Source: Erodium maritimum (taxonomy: Eukaryota; Streptophyta; Magnoliopsida; Geraniales; Geraniaceae). From it: DNA of 64,000 nucleotides. How positions within the stretch are numbered: position 1 is the stretch's first letter; every line of letters begins with the position of its first letter. The translations under genes and the position numbers were made by a program. Shown in pieces: positions 48,395 through 60,155 of the stretch. The stretch covers positions 20,959,432-21,023,431 of the forward strand of contig OY997592.1 in the NCBI GenBank assembly GCA_963921825.1, given 5' to 3'. The notes beneath the pieces were generated by a model. The model saw only the letters and a program-made list of their open reading frames with translations, was not told the DNA's origin and did no database searches.

Positions 48395-48497
48395 TTATAT
48401 GCCAGAACCAAAAGAAGAAAATAATTGAGGGTGTTCCCAACGTGAATCGAGCTCAAGTTCTCACAAAAAAAAGCCTTGTACCACTGAACCATTCTCT
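48395..48497 (-). mobile_element. Possible SINE or tRNA-like fragment
   Basis: On the minus strand ATGGTTCAGTGGTACAAGGC resembles a polymerase III A box, and GAGCTCGATTCACG, about 20 nt further, a B box. It is too decayed and short for certainty. It lies in the hAT shell beside the solo LTR. Confidence 0.3.
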
Positions 48498-48508
48498 AAT
48501 ATATTTAA

Positions 48509-50015
48509 GGGTTATTTACGATAAGGTACCCTAATGTTTCGTCCACGAACGATAAGGTACCCTAATGAATTTTGTGTACGATAAGGTACCCTAATGATTC
48601 GTCCACGAACGATTTGGTTTAAAATTGGCATATTCCGTTAAAAACTAACGGAATATTCCTCTAACTTAGACATTTTCAGTTAAGTGGGGTGTGAAATGAC
48701 GATTTTACCCTTTCTTATTTTAAGCTTATAAATTTGATAGACAAAATTACCATTATATCCTTTATTATATAATACAATAAAAATATAATAAATAAATAAC
48801 TTTAAATTATTTAAATTTAAAAATTAAATTATTTAAAATAATAATAAAAATTTAAAAAATATTAAAAAATTAAAAAATTAAAAAATCAATTTTATTTTAT
48901 AAAAAAATCAATTTTATTTTATAAAAAAATTAATTTTATTAAAAAAAATCGCAGCTCGAGTTCTGCGTCTTCTCCGGCCAGCTCCAGCGTGGTCTCCGGT
49001 CACCCGTCCTCCGCCGGCGTCGTCCCCGGCCACTCCCACCTCCGCCTCCTCCTCCGGCATCTTCCCTCCTCCCTCTTCCACCGCCGGCATCGTTGATTTG
49101 GTTCAGATCTGAACCAAATCGCGATTTGGTTCAGATCTGGAGTTCGAACCTCCGGTGACGTTCCCCAGTGGCGCCCGACCCCCAGACGAGCACGGAGGTC
49201 TCTATTCTCCGTCAAAGGATGGTGAGGGAGGTGAGACGGGTGAGAAAAGAGCTCACCGGTGCTGAGCGTGGTATGGCGAGGGTTCAGACGAAGAGGGCGG
49301 CGGCGAGGTTTCAGACAGGGACGGAGAGAGGAAGAGGGGGTTTTCTGGTATGGGTACGAGATGAGGCGCGTCGAGGCTGGAGAAGGAAGGAGAAGAAGCA
49401 GAAGGAGGGATGTCGGGGAAGGACGCCGGCGATGCCCATCTGGTTCACGGATGCCGGAGACCACGCCGGAGCTGGCCGGAGAAGATGCAGAACTCGATCC
49501 AGATTTTTTTTATAATAAAATTAATTTTTTTATAAAATAAAAATGATTTTTATATATAAAACTGTTTTTAATAAAAAATTATTTATATATATAAAAAATA
49601 ATTATTAAAAAAATAAAACTAATTAAATATAAAATCTCATTTTAAAATATAAAAATCTGATTTTTAAAAAATAAAAAATGATTTTTGAAGAAAAAATCAG
49701 TTTTTAAAAAATATATTTTTTTAAAAAAATATATAATTTATTTATTTTATTTTGAAAATTAAAATTAATTAGAAAATATAAATTAAGGAAAAATAATAAC
49801 CGAGGGTATAATGGACATTTCACTTTTAAGTCAAAAGTCAACTAAAATGATAAAGGGCAAAATGGTCTTTTCACTTTGGGCTGTTAGTTTTTTAACAAGC
49901 AGAAAATCAAATCGTTCGTGGACGAATCATTAGGGTACCTTATCGTACACAAAATTCATTAGGGTACCTTATCGTTCGTGGACGAAACATTAGGGTACCT
50001 TATCGTAAATAACCC
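48509..50015. mobile_element. Mutator-like foldback element, near-complete palindrome
   Basis: Ends are GGGTTATTTACGATAAGG and CCTTATCGTAAATAACCC. TSDs are TATATTTAA (48500-48508) and TATATTTAG (50016-50024), 8 of 9 identical. Each arm repeats GATAAGGTACCCTAATG three times, interleaved with TTCGTCCACGAACGA. Pairing continues deep: GTTCTGCGTCTTCTCCGGCC at about 48960 matches the inverted GGCCGGAGAAGATGCAGAAC at about 49470. The GC-rich centre (48955-49500) gives spurious R/G/P-rich frames. Confidence 0.87.
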
Positions 50016-50076
50016 TATATTTAGGGTATTCCATGGAATACCCTAAGTCCTTTCTGGTTCCGCCCCTGGACGTCTG

Positions 50077-50639
50077 GACCCATTACTGTTAGGGAGTCGG
50101 CCGACAGAGCTCGAAGTTGATCTGTTCTTCAATAGAGCTCAACGCAGATCTAGTCTCCGACGACAACTTCTTCTCCCATCTCTTCGTCGGAACCAACACA
50201 CTGAGAAATTGGTTGACGTGAAATGAAAAAGAGATGAAAAAGATAGAGGGAGGTAAAGGTCTATGGCTGATGTGAAATAGAGAAGAAGAGATATAGTAAT
50301 AGGGAAGTTGTTGACGTCAAAGCGTAAAGAGAAATTAGGGTTTAGAATGTTATGGGGTGGTTTGTCATTTTTTTTTTAAAGTCAGAGTCATATGCTAATG
50401 TGCTTCTCATATGACTAGTTTCCGTCCAAAAATAGATGAAAAAGAATAAAATAAAAATGTTGAAATTTAAGATTTCTCTCAAATGAATTTGATAGTTAAA
50501 AATAGTTATTAGCGTAGTTAAAAGAATTTTCTCTAAATTATGTAACAAGTTTAAAAGATGGTGATCAATATGAGAAAAAATAATATAAAATAAAGAAATA
50601 TATAGACTGAATAATCAAGGACAAATTAATATATAAAAA
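50077..50639. other. Unassigned host stretch right of the hAT nest
   Basis: There is no recognised gene. GACGACAACTTCTTCTCCC and purine-rich GAGAAGAAGAGA words look like old transcribed leader sequence, now followed by AT-rich sequence. Confidence 0.35.
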
Positions 50640-51125
50640 GGGTTATTTACGATTTGGTATCCAAATGTTTCGTCCACGAACGATTTGGTACCCAAATGAT
50701 TTGTCCACGGACGGAATTGGCATATTCCGTTAGAAAGTTAACGTAATATTCCTCCAAACCAGTCATGTGACACCATGTGCAGTTAAGTGGAGTGTCTATT
50801 TAAACACCTTAAATTGAACATGGAAATTTACCATTTTGCCCTTATTGAATAACAAATCAAATTTAAATAATAATAAATTAATTATAAAATCAAATAAAAA
50901 TTAATTAATTATATAAAATCCAATAAAATTTAATTAATTATATAAAATAAAATTTTAAATTAATTAATTCTATAAAATCAAATAAAATTAATTAAATTTC
51001 ATAAAATCAAATAAAATAATTATAAAACAAATAAAAATAAATAAATAAATTATATAAAATCAAATAAGAATTAATTAATGTATACAACTTCATCTCCTCT
51101 TCGCTTCAGACCCTCGACTTCATCT

Positions 51126-53926
51126 TGTCACGCCCCAGATCCGGATTTGGCCGGACTCGAGACGTGAATTGAAGAACAAATAATAATAACAATAAAGTTA
51201 AAAGTAAAAGTACATTTAAACAATATAAATCTCCGAATTTAGTTCCAAAATAAACAACTCCGATAATAATGAGTCAACACTTGAAAACCAATATAAAGGA
51301 AACAAGGTCTAGTATAAAAGGAAGTACGTCACTACTAAGTAAACCTCAAACTCTCAATGAGCTCCCGAGCTCCGAGATGTCCTCTAAACCGACTCACGAT
51401 CGAAACATGTAAAACAGTAAAACAGAGGGGTGAGCTTTCGCTCAGTAGGAAAAAGTAGTAACGAGAAAGACTCCTACACCGTCACCACGATTGCTCGGTC
51501 AATAAATCATACTAGTAAGTGACAACTCAGACCCAAACCAACCGGAATATAACATTATCGACAACATAAACAAATAGAGAAACATACGAACAACAAAATA
51601 TTACATTACAATGCCAACTACAAACAACACTCAAACCGACATCATACGGACATGAGAAAGGTACACCATGACACTCCGATCATCACTCATAACTCAACAT
51701 ATCGTACTGTAACACGACATCGGTCTAGATATCTTTCGGAACCGCACATCGGGGTGAAATACACACATCGTTCCGGAATACACCATCGGCCTAGATGTCT
51801 TCCCGGACACACATCATTGGGGTGAAACAAATAATACATCATACCGGAATACCCATCGGTCTAGATGTCTTCCCGGACACACAACATCGGGGTGAAACAA
51901 ATAATACATCATACCAGAATACCCATCGGTCTAGATGTCTTCCCGGACACACAACATCGGGGTGAAACAAATAATACATCATACCGGAATACCCATCGGT
52001 CTAGATGTCTTCCCGGAAACGCACATCGGGGTAAGCAAACCATACATCATACCGGAAACGCACATCGGCCTAGATGTCTTCTCGGAAACGCACATCGGGG
52101 TAAACAAACCATACATCATACCAGAAACGCTCATCGGCCTAGATGTCTTCTGGGAAACGCACATCGGGGTAAGTCTCATCACACACATACCGGACCGGCA
52201 TACACCTCGGTCGGGTATCTTTCCGGCACACGGAGTATAAGTAACACCACAAGATATCATACCAAACACGCTACACCGAACTTATCATACCATCAAAGCT
52301 TACTGATACAACTTACCAATAGCACCACATCGGTTTATCATTCACCCGATCATATCACAGGACAACAATTCATATCACATTCATTCACCCATTCACATCA
52401 CGAGACAATCAACCATATCACATTCACTGCATTTATCACATTCTAATAGCATAACATTACTATACATTAACATTAAAGGACTACTAATCACAACCAAACA
52501 CAACAGCATACACAGTCCTAAGGCCCGATATGGCCACTGTGATTCTACAGCACGACAATTCCCATAATTGAAAGCGATTATTCTAGTTAATCACATCATA
52601 TATGCAAGCTAAGACTTTACCAGTTATTATCATCCTATATGCATACTATTAGCATTACTTAATTAAAAGCGGTGAATTACTACTCTTCCCTACCTCAATT
52701 GCTATCCAAACGCTTAGTCAAAAGAGCCGCCTAGAAGTCTCCTCCGCTGTGCTCGGGAATAAGGTCTAAGATCATAAATTAATGCTAGAATTAATAAACA
52801 ATCAAAGCGGTTTAAAGAGAAAATACCCAAAAATAATCCCCAAAAGGTTCGGTTTTAGGTACCCTTCCCAAAACCCGAAAACGACTAAAAGGGCCCAAAA
52901 GGCCCAAATCTGATCTACCACGGTTCGGGTCACGGAGCCTTGACGGACTCCGTGACGGTTCGGGTCACGGAAACATGAGGTTCCTCGTCACGGGTGAGGT
53001 CACGGAACCGTGATGTGTGCCGTCACGGCCTCCGTCACGGAGCCGTGACGTCTTCCGTCACGGTCCCCGTCACAGATCCGTGACAGGTCCGGACATATTC
53101 GTCCATCTTCTTCCTCCAGCTCATTCTCCACGAAACCAGACCTTCCAAACTCCAGTTTTGACCCCAAAAACCTCCAAAAACAGTACCACAAACTCCAACC
53201 CATAATGGGTTTCATCAAAATCAAGCTTTTAACATCACAAATTCAATTCCAACAAAACCTAGCACTAGTTCAAGCAATTTCTATGAAACCCATAATCTCA
53301 AATTGAATAAAAGTAAATAGTTAGAGCTTACTTATCTTGGGGATGAAGAGATGATGAAGATTATGAGCTTTTTGAGAAGATTTGATGAATAACTTGACCA
53401 AAGCTTCCTCTTTTCTCCGTTTCTTCTTCTTTAAGCTTCTATGGTTTCTTCTCTCCCTCTTTCTCTCTCTAAAATTCGGCCAACACAATGAAATGGATGA
53501 ATTGTGCTCCCAAATTTCTTTAAAACCTAATATTAGTAAAAGTCTATATTGCCCCCCTAGGTCCAATTCTTCTCATTTGGCTCATATGAGGGCAAATGGG
53601 TCTTTCTATGCCCATTTCATCTCCTCCAAGCCACTATGGACAAGTGTCCGTGTGGGGGGCACCTTGCCCTTTCCAATTTCCAGCACAATTCAATTAAACG
53701 GTTTATCCTCTAATTAGGCCTAGTTTGCTGAAAGTTGACTTTTTCGTAAAAATAGCCATTTGAAAGAAAACGACCCAACTAAGCTAATCGTAACGACGGC
53801 TAAGCCTTTTGGGTCCCGAAAAGATCCCGAATGACTCCCAGAGTCATCGGTTGACTTTTTAGGTAGAAAGTCAAATCTGCCAAAAACCACCGATTCGGCC
53901 GGGATCGATCGGGGGCGGTTCTTACA
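51126..53926 (+). mobile_element. Solo LTR, family B
   Basis: Fossil LTR starting TGTCACGCCCCAGATCCGG and ending GCGGTTCTTACA; flanking 5-mers CATCT and CATCA agree in four positions. It carries the GGTGAGCTTTCGCTCAG hairpin block (51429-51445). About six tandem units of 60-70 bp (51770-52200) are built on CATCGGTCTAGATGTCTTCC and ACATCGGGGTGA. These repeats create the 193-aa frame at 51865-52446, which is not a gene. Near 52930-53080 a dense set of GTCACGG/CCGTGAC words forms short hairpins. No internal region. Confidence 0.8.
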
Positions 53927-54624
53927 CATCACCTCTCCGCTTCAACTTCATCTCCCCGGTTTCAAAAATTGCAGGTCAACGTCCATCAACGCTCCGACGA
54001 GATCCCGACCTTGCTCGGGAATTGTTGTTACCCACATCGATCTCCAGCGAGATCCCGACCTTGCTCGGGAATTTCCAGATATGAAATCGTCGCCGCCCTT
54101 GGTCCAGCCACCGTGAAGACGAAAAAGGTCGATAGAAGGAACTCTTTACCTTCATCTTCCCCAGCGATTCTCGCTGGGTGTTCATCGGATTTGACGCCGG
54201 CTGTTCATCTTCCTCATCACGGACACGCCCACGTCGGCCGCTTGTCACCTCTCTCGCCAGATCTGGTACGCCATGATCTATCTCTAAGCTTGTCGCCGGT
54301 GATATCGACGGTGGAGACGAATAGGGCCGGTGATATCAACGGCGGAGACAAAGAGGCCAATGACTGTTTCCGGGTTATTCGATTTGGGGGTGAAACTGAT
54401 TTTGTGGAAATTAGAAAAAAAACTAATTTTTATAAATATATAATTTAATTATTTTATTTTAAAATTTTAAAATAATTAGAAAATATAAATTAAACAAAAA
54501 GAATAAAAGTTAATATTATTTTAATAATTATATAATACAATTAATAAAATATTTTTAAAAAGTAAATATATAAATATAAATTAATTATTTACATAAATTA
54601 ATTATTTGTATAAATTAAATTAAG

Positions 54625-56193
54625 GGTTATTTACATCCGAGTACCCTAAAAGTACTTGGTTTTCATCCGAGTACCCTAACTAAACTTTGTGACACATCAG
54701 TACCCAGACAGAACATTTTGTTTCAAGTTAGTACCCGCCGTTAGTTTGTGTCTATTTTTCATCCATTTTTCCGTCCAAACACTTAAAAAGTCCAAAATAC
54801 CCCTCACTAACAGTCAAATTTTCAAACCCATGCCATTGATTTTCAAAAATTATTTTCATTTATTAATTTTATAAAAATCAGTATTTATTTTAAAAATCAT
54901 TCAAATTAATTATTTTATGAAAATTATTTTTATTTTTATAAAATTGATTTTTATTTTTAAAAAATCAGTTTTTATTTTTTTAAAATCAGTTTTATTTTCA
55001 AAAAAATCAGTTTTTATTTTTAAAAAATCAGTTTTATTTTCTAAAAATCAGTTTTTATTTTTAAAAATCAGATTTTTTTAAAAAAATATCAGATTTTGAT
55101 TTGTTTTCTATTTTTTAGTTATTCTTTTTTAACTTTAAAATCAGTTTTTTTTAATAAAAATCAGTTGTTTTAATAAAAATCAGTTGTTTTAATAAAAATC
55201 AATTTTAATTCATATCTTTTTTCATTGTTCTTCATCACGCTTCCATCACACTTCCATCTATCATCTTCACACACCTCCATCTTTCCAACCATCATCCCCA
55301 AAATTAAATCAAAACACTTTCACAAATTACCGAACAAATTTTTTATAACAGAATATGAAGATGAACTATGTCTGAGAAGAAGAATCTAAGAGCAGCTTAG
55401 AAACCAAAAAATTAACAAGACCAAGACACGAACAAATTTGGCTTCAAATCTACTTCAACCTTCATTTTCGCACCTACAAGATAGAATCAACAAAACCCAA
55501 AACTCATAAATTGAAGCCTAACTCCAATCTATTCATCGGAAACCCAAAACCAGATCTGGCCCGATTTTCTCTCTACAACCACAACCATGGCTTCCTTTTC
55601 CCTTTAACATACCAAATCCCCAACCCCCAATGGAGCGGCGACAAATCTGAGCACGATGGAGCGGCGGCAAATCTCGTTGAAGACGGAGAACAAAGGACCT
55701 CCAGCATGCTCCTCCGGCGTCGAGCTCCTCCTCCACCGTCGAGCTCCTCCTCCGCCAACTTTCTCCTCTGCCAGCCTCCTCCTCTACTGTGGGGTTTGAG
55801 TTCAAATCCGGGCTCCGGCGACGACGGGAGGAAGAGGTGAGGCGAGGTGGAAGAGGTGAGGGGTTTGTGGTGGTGGAGGTGAGGGCTGTAGATCTCGAGG
55901 GAAGTGGTGATGGTGAGGAAGTGGAGAATGGAGGCTGTGTGGAAATTAAAAGATAAAGGGATTAGGGTTTTAAACATAAAGGGGGTAATTTTTGGGAGGG
56001 GTAGTGTTGTCATTTTTAATAAAATTGGGGTCATGTGCTAGGCACATGACCATTTTCCATCCAAAATGGATGGAAAACTAACGGCGGGTACTGATTTGAA
56101 ACACAATGTTTCGTTTGGGTACTTATCTGTCGCAAAGTATTTTTAGGGTACTCGGATGAAAACCAAGTATTTTTAGGGTACTCGGATGATAAC
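54625..56193. mobile_element. Mutator-like foldback nested in 50640-56466
   Basis: The left end is GGGTTATTTACATCCGAG; the right arm ends GGGTACTCGGATGATAACT. Modules CATCCGAGTACCCTAA occur twice per arm, and CTAACGGCGGGTACT closes the arm. The centre holds CAGTTTTTATTTTTAAAAA-rich sequence (54900-55200) and a gene-like, GC-rich section (55500-55900) with serine/proline frames. The exact right end and TSD are uncertain; ATTAA/ATTAT words flank it. Confidence 0.75.
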
Positions 56194-56474
56194 TAATTAT
56201 TATTATTATTATTATTTTAATAATTACTTAAAATGTTAATGAAATTAAATACAAGGGGTAAAATAGTCTTTCACTCTTAAGTCAAAAGTCAACTAAAATG
56301 ATAAACGGTAAAATGGTCTTTTCATTTTGGCTTGTTACTTTTTAACCCCATTAACCCAAATCATTCTTGGACGAAACATTTGGGTACCAAATTGGAAAAA
56401 AAAAATTCATAAGGGTACCATATCGTTCGTGGATGAAATATTTGGGTACCAAATCGCAAATAACCCTATAAAAA

Positions 56475-58456
56475 ACTCGGTCTCTTTGGAACCGCAACCC
56501 TAGAGTCTCACTCTAGTCCTACCGATATGACCACACCTTCCTCGGTTGTCGCACCACTGTCCCTCACCGTCCCCTATCTCCCTCCTTAGGTGCTTCATGT
56601 TCTCTCCCCCCTTCATCATGCCCCCCAAACCACTCAACAGGTTTCACCAAACCCGTGAGAGAGGAAAAAACGCAAATTGAAATCTCCTATAACCGAAGCT
56701 CCTCTATCGGCGATGGTTCCTCTTCCATCGTCTGAGTTCCTTCAACAACCACTCCCCGAGGATCACCGCCTGATGATTTTCTCGTCTGTAGGGACTACTC
56801 CAGCTCCTCCACTAATGAAAATCAAACAGGGCCGACCGATGAAGGTCACGACTCCTCCACCGCTTGTTCCAGCTTCGACTCCGCTTACTCACTCCTCGGA
56901 GAAGACGCCCTCATCCATGCAACCGGTGGCGGCCATGCATGCAGGAGTCTCGACTCTCCCTGATCACTCCCCCGACGATGCGGGACCTTCAGGCAGGCTT
57001 CTCGGCTTGCTGCCTCATTGGAGAAGAGTCGTTGGAGGTGGTGGTGCCCTACACTCCGTCAGATCCGTAAACCCTAGCTCAGCACCAATTTGGCCCAATG
57101 GGCCGATTGTCTTCTCTAAACCCTCCTAAAAAAGGAGGTCCTCTTGGCTGTCATCATCCGTTCCTTGGGGCTTGCTGGTGTGGGGGTGGTCGTCAAGGAC
57201 CTTGAATCAGGCACCTTCGCTTTCTATTTTGTGTCTCTGGAAGCCCGGGTATGGGTACGCCAAAATGAATCGTGGTGCTTCCACGGCCACCCTCTATTGC
57301 TCGGGGAGATTGTAGACCCGATGTCCCGAGACCTTCCTCTCCTAGACCGTCTTCAACTTTGGGTGTTTGCTCGGGGTATACCGCCCCTCGTCCGTACGCA
57401 GGCAATCAGAGAGATTATTGGGGCAACCCTAAGAGAGCATGTGGATACCCCGTGTGACCAATGTGGTCTGTGCTGGGGTGGTACGATGAATGTGTGCTTC
57501 TGGATGGCTATCTATTGACCCCTCCGACGGGTGATTATAATGCGTTTCCGGGAATACCAGGACTTGGTACGTGTTACCCTCACATATGCCAAGCTTCCCG
57601 CCTTCTGTTTCAATTGTGGCAGGATTGGTCATGTGGTCAGAGAATGTGAGTGGGAGGTGCCACAGATTCCTCGATATGATGACTCCATGATGGAGTGTAA
57701 GATGAAGATGGAAGACATGGCGTATGCTACTGATTGGGGACGGAACCCGATTCCACCACCGCCGCCGGGGTTCGCACCACTGAACTTGGATTAGATACCT
57801 ATGGCTGAATTGCCCCGAGGGAAGGCTCCCTTCATGACCATGGACTCGATACCTAACTCGGGTCTGAGGGACCAGTTTCGGCTGGGTAAGGAGCCCTCCA
57901 CTTGGGGCCTCGGCCAGTCATCTACGATAGGGCACCCTAGGTGTTTAGATATATGCCTCCTTAGGTCTGGCCCATCTAGGACGCTACAAGGCCCTAGGGG
58001 CCAAAATAGGAGCACGACAGGGGAGTCGCGAGAAGATCAGGCGAGGGTTGGAAAACAACCCCGTCAGGAGGGATAAAAGGATTTCATTGCTTCAGGGATC
58101 TACCTCGGGATGGGTCCATGATGAGAGCAATTCCTCACCGCCGTATTGTCGGGTTCAAGTTTGGTGGTTTAGTCGACCTACTAGTCGACAAGACGAGTCC
58201 ATGAAGAGCAGGGACCAAGCAGCATTTAGGCCCCACCTTGAATTATTCCTAGCAGATGGGACCCTTTGGTTTCCTTTTCAGTTTTAACTTCGGTTTCCTT
58301 TTTTATATTAGTTATTTTTCCTGTTTTAGTTATGTTTCATGTATTGTCCTAATTGCTATAACCAAGTCTGTTTGAGAGCGGTTCGTATATGAGGATTATT
58401 GTCGAGTACTGTCGTTGTAACATTATTAATAAAAGCTATCTTATTCTAAAAAAGGA
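56475..58456 (+). mobile_element. LINE ORF1-only unit, A-tailed
   Basis: From a leader CTCTAGTCCTACC the unit reads a proline-rich head (56677-57129), then DUF4283 remains at 57144-57518 (FAFYFVSLEARVWVRQNESW, LDRLQLWVFARGIPPLVRTQ), then in another frame a CCHC knuckle CFNCGRIGHVVREC (57600-57641) and a tail. It ends TTATTCTAAAAAAGG near 58456. The same protein layout stands at 18.3-19.9 kb (-). No endonuclease or reverse transcriptase lies between the knuckle and the tail. At least two frame changes. TSD not found. Confidence 0.72.
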
Positions 58457-59464
58457 CGGATTATGCAATTTGAAATTCTCAAATTTACATAGAAGTGAAT
58501 TCAAGGGGAAAGTTGATCAAATATGCCTAATAATATATCATATTTGTTTATTATGCCTCTATAGTTTAAAATTGCATACCTATGCTTCTTGTAAATTTTA
58601 AGACCAAAGTGCCCTTACTGGATTGTTATGTATTGCAACAATGTTCGTTGTTGAATTAAGAGATTATAAGCGCAAAGTGAGTTCTGTTTAATAAAATAGA
58701 GATTTTCTCCTGCAAATTAAGTCGCCTCTCTCGATTATGCAGTTGTAGAAGATTTTTATCAAAAAGCGTCAATATTAAGATATTGTTGCCTGTTTAGAAC
58801 CTCATTTTATTCTCGTTGTTTTCTAGTTTTCATATCATAACCCTCCATACTGAAAGTTCAGCTCCAACCATGATGAAGATGAGAACGATATTTGGAATCA
58901 AAGGTTAAAAACATATAATACAGTGATAAGAAAAAATAGTCATCAAGGCCAAATCTTTGATGTTGCAATATGGTGAAGACGATCAGGATTTTGGGCAATT
59001 GGAATTGCGATTATAATCAGTTTGTAAACATGGATTTGGTCGAATCTTTACCCGACACACTGAACCAAAAATAGAGATAATAGTGAGGAACTTAAGATTC
59101 TTGACAGTCAAATGAGAGAGTATATATATATCTGAATGTGTATTTTCTATGGCATTCCATTTATTATAATATGCTAGTTCTCTTACCAATTTGTTGAATT
59201 TGAGTTCATGGTTAGGTATTTTCTCTGGGGAGTTTACTTGAATTTTCTTTGATTTGATAGTTTTGGCCTGAGAATGAGGATTCATGACTAGTGTGTGTAC
59301 GTTTAATGGAGAATGGTAAGATTGATACAAGTGCTGATTATATGTTCTTGCATGTTATATTTGAGAGTTTTAATTCAGCATGTACTCTCATGATTATAAA
59401 GGTTAACAAACCAATCTTTATCATAGGGTTCTACAGGTTGGGGATGATGATTCATTGTCGCCAC

Positions 59465-59831
59465 CAAGGTTCTAAAAGTCGCTAGGCGCTAGTCGGGCGG
59501 CTAGGTCCTTCGGGGATTAATCGGGGACTAAACGGGGATTAATCGGGGATTAATCGGATTTGTATTTTTAATAGATATATTATTATATATCGAAATAAAA
59601 TATGAATTTCATTATATTAAAAATGGTAACTAATATCTAAATTACCTAAAAAATAACATCAAACAACTCAGAAGCACAACCCCCTAATATCACCAACACC
59701 ATAACCATCTAATTATTTTAATTGAGTCAGTATACTACGCAAAATTGTTGTAATCGCCTAGGCGGCTAGACGGGTCGGCTAGGTGTAGGCGGGTGCCTAA
59801 GCGGCGCCCAGTCGGGGTTTTTAGAACACTG
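59465..59831. mobile_element. hAT-type MITE, GGCGG-rich ends
   Basis: Ends are CAAGGTTCTAAAAGTCGC and GGGTTTTTAGAACACTG, with the exact 8-bp TSD GTCGCCAC at 59457-59464 and 59832-59839. Repeated CGGGGATTAATC words and CTAGGCG/CGCCTAGGCGG words give strong hairpins near both ends. This is a widespread plant MITE type. No coding sequence. Confidence 0.88.
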
Positions 59832-60155
59832 GTCGCCACTAAGCACAATGACGATGAACAATGTATTTGGGAGTCCCAGGCCAATGGCGTTTTCATTGGG
59901 GACATTAATGATAAACAGTTGGGAAGGGGAGGACTAAAATCACTAGAGGCAGCTTAATTTGCAGGAGAAAATCTCTATTTTGTTAAACAAAACTCACTTT
60001 GCGCTTATTTTTTTTTTATCATAATCTCTTAATGCAACAACAAACATTGTTGCAATACATAACAACCCAGTAAGAGCATTTTGGTCTTAAAAATTACAAA
60101 AAGCATAGATATGCAATTTTAAACTATAGAGGCATAATAAACAAATATGATATAT

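Larger units (their letters stand above)
42131..50068. mobile_element. hAT element shell filled with nested insertions
   Basis: The terminal inverted repeat CAGGGGCGGAACCA is perfect over 14 bp at 42131-42144 and, inverted, at 50055-50068. The exact 8-bp TSD GACGTCTG lies at 42123-42130 and 50069-50076. Within the 7.9 kb lie at least five later insertions: 42167-42369, 42547-43874, about 44128-45530, 45695-48386 and 48509-50015. Removing them leaves under 1 kb of own sequence without a transposase, so the original was a non-autonomous hAT. The ends differ in one base (T/G) from the hAT at 14255. Confidence 0.82.
50640..56466. mobile_element. Mutator-like foldback with two nested elements
   Basis: Ends are GGGTTATTTACGATTTGG and CCAAATCGCAAATAACCC, with an 8-bp TSD TATAAAAA at 50632-50639 and 56467-56474. 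Arm modules are TTTGGTACCCAAATG and TTCGTCCACGAACGAT, followed by GGCATATTCCGTTAG and CATGTGCAGTTAAGTGG. The centre (51090-51125 and 53927-54420) is gene-like, CTCCGCTTCAACTTCATC-rich, and related to the centre of 33826-35403. A 2.8-kb solo LTR and a second foldback element lie inside. No transposase. Confidence 0.84.

Noticed and set aside
48395-48497. A functional tRNA gene
   Set aside because: Only loose A-box and B-box resemblance is seen; no cloverleaf can be drawn, so it is at best a SINE fragment.
51865-52446. A 193-aa frame with repeated blocks, and its antisense partner
   Set aside because: It is the translation of 60-70-bp tandem repeats in a solo LTR; the period is a multiple of three only in part, and the repeats carry no protein signal.
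53382-53717. 111-aa frame with a hydrophobic, phenylalanine-rich start
   Set aside because: It lies in a solo LTR in TC-rich sequence; no domain, and the family B relative shows no matching conserved frame.
57193-57632. Minus-strand frames opposite DUF4283
   Set aside because: They are antisense shadows of the LINE ORF1 remains; no family signal.
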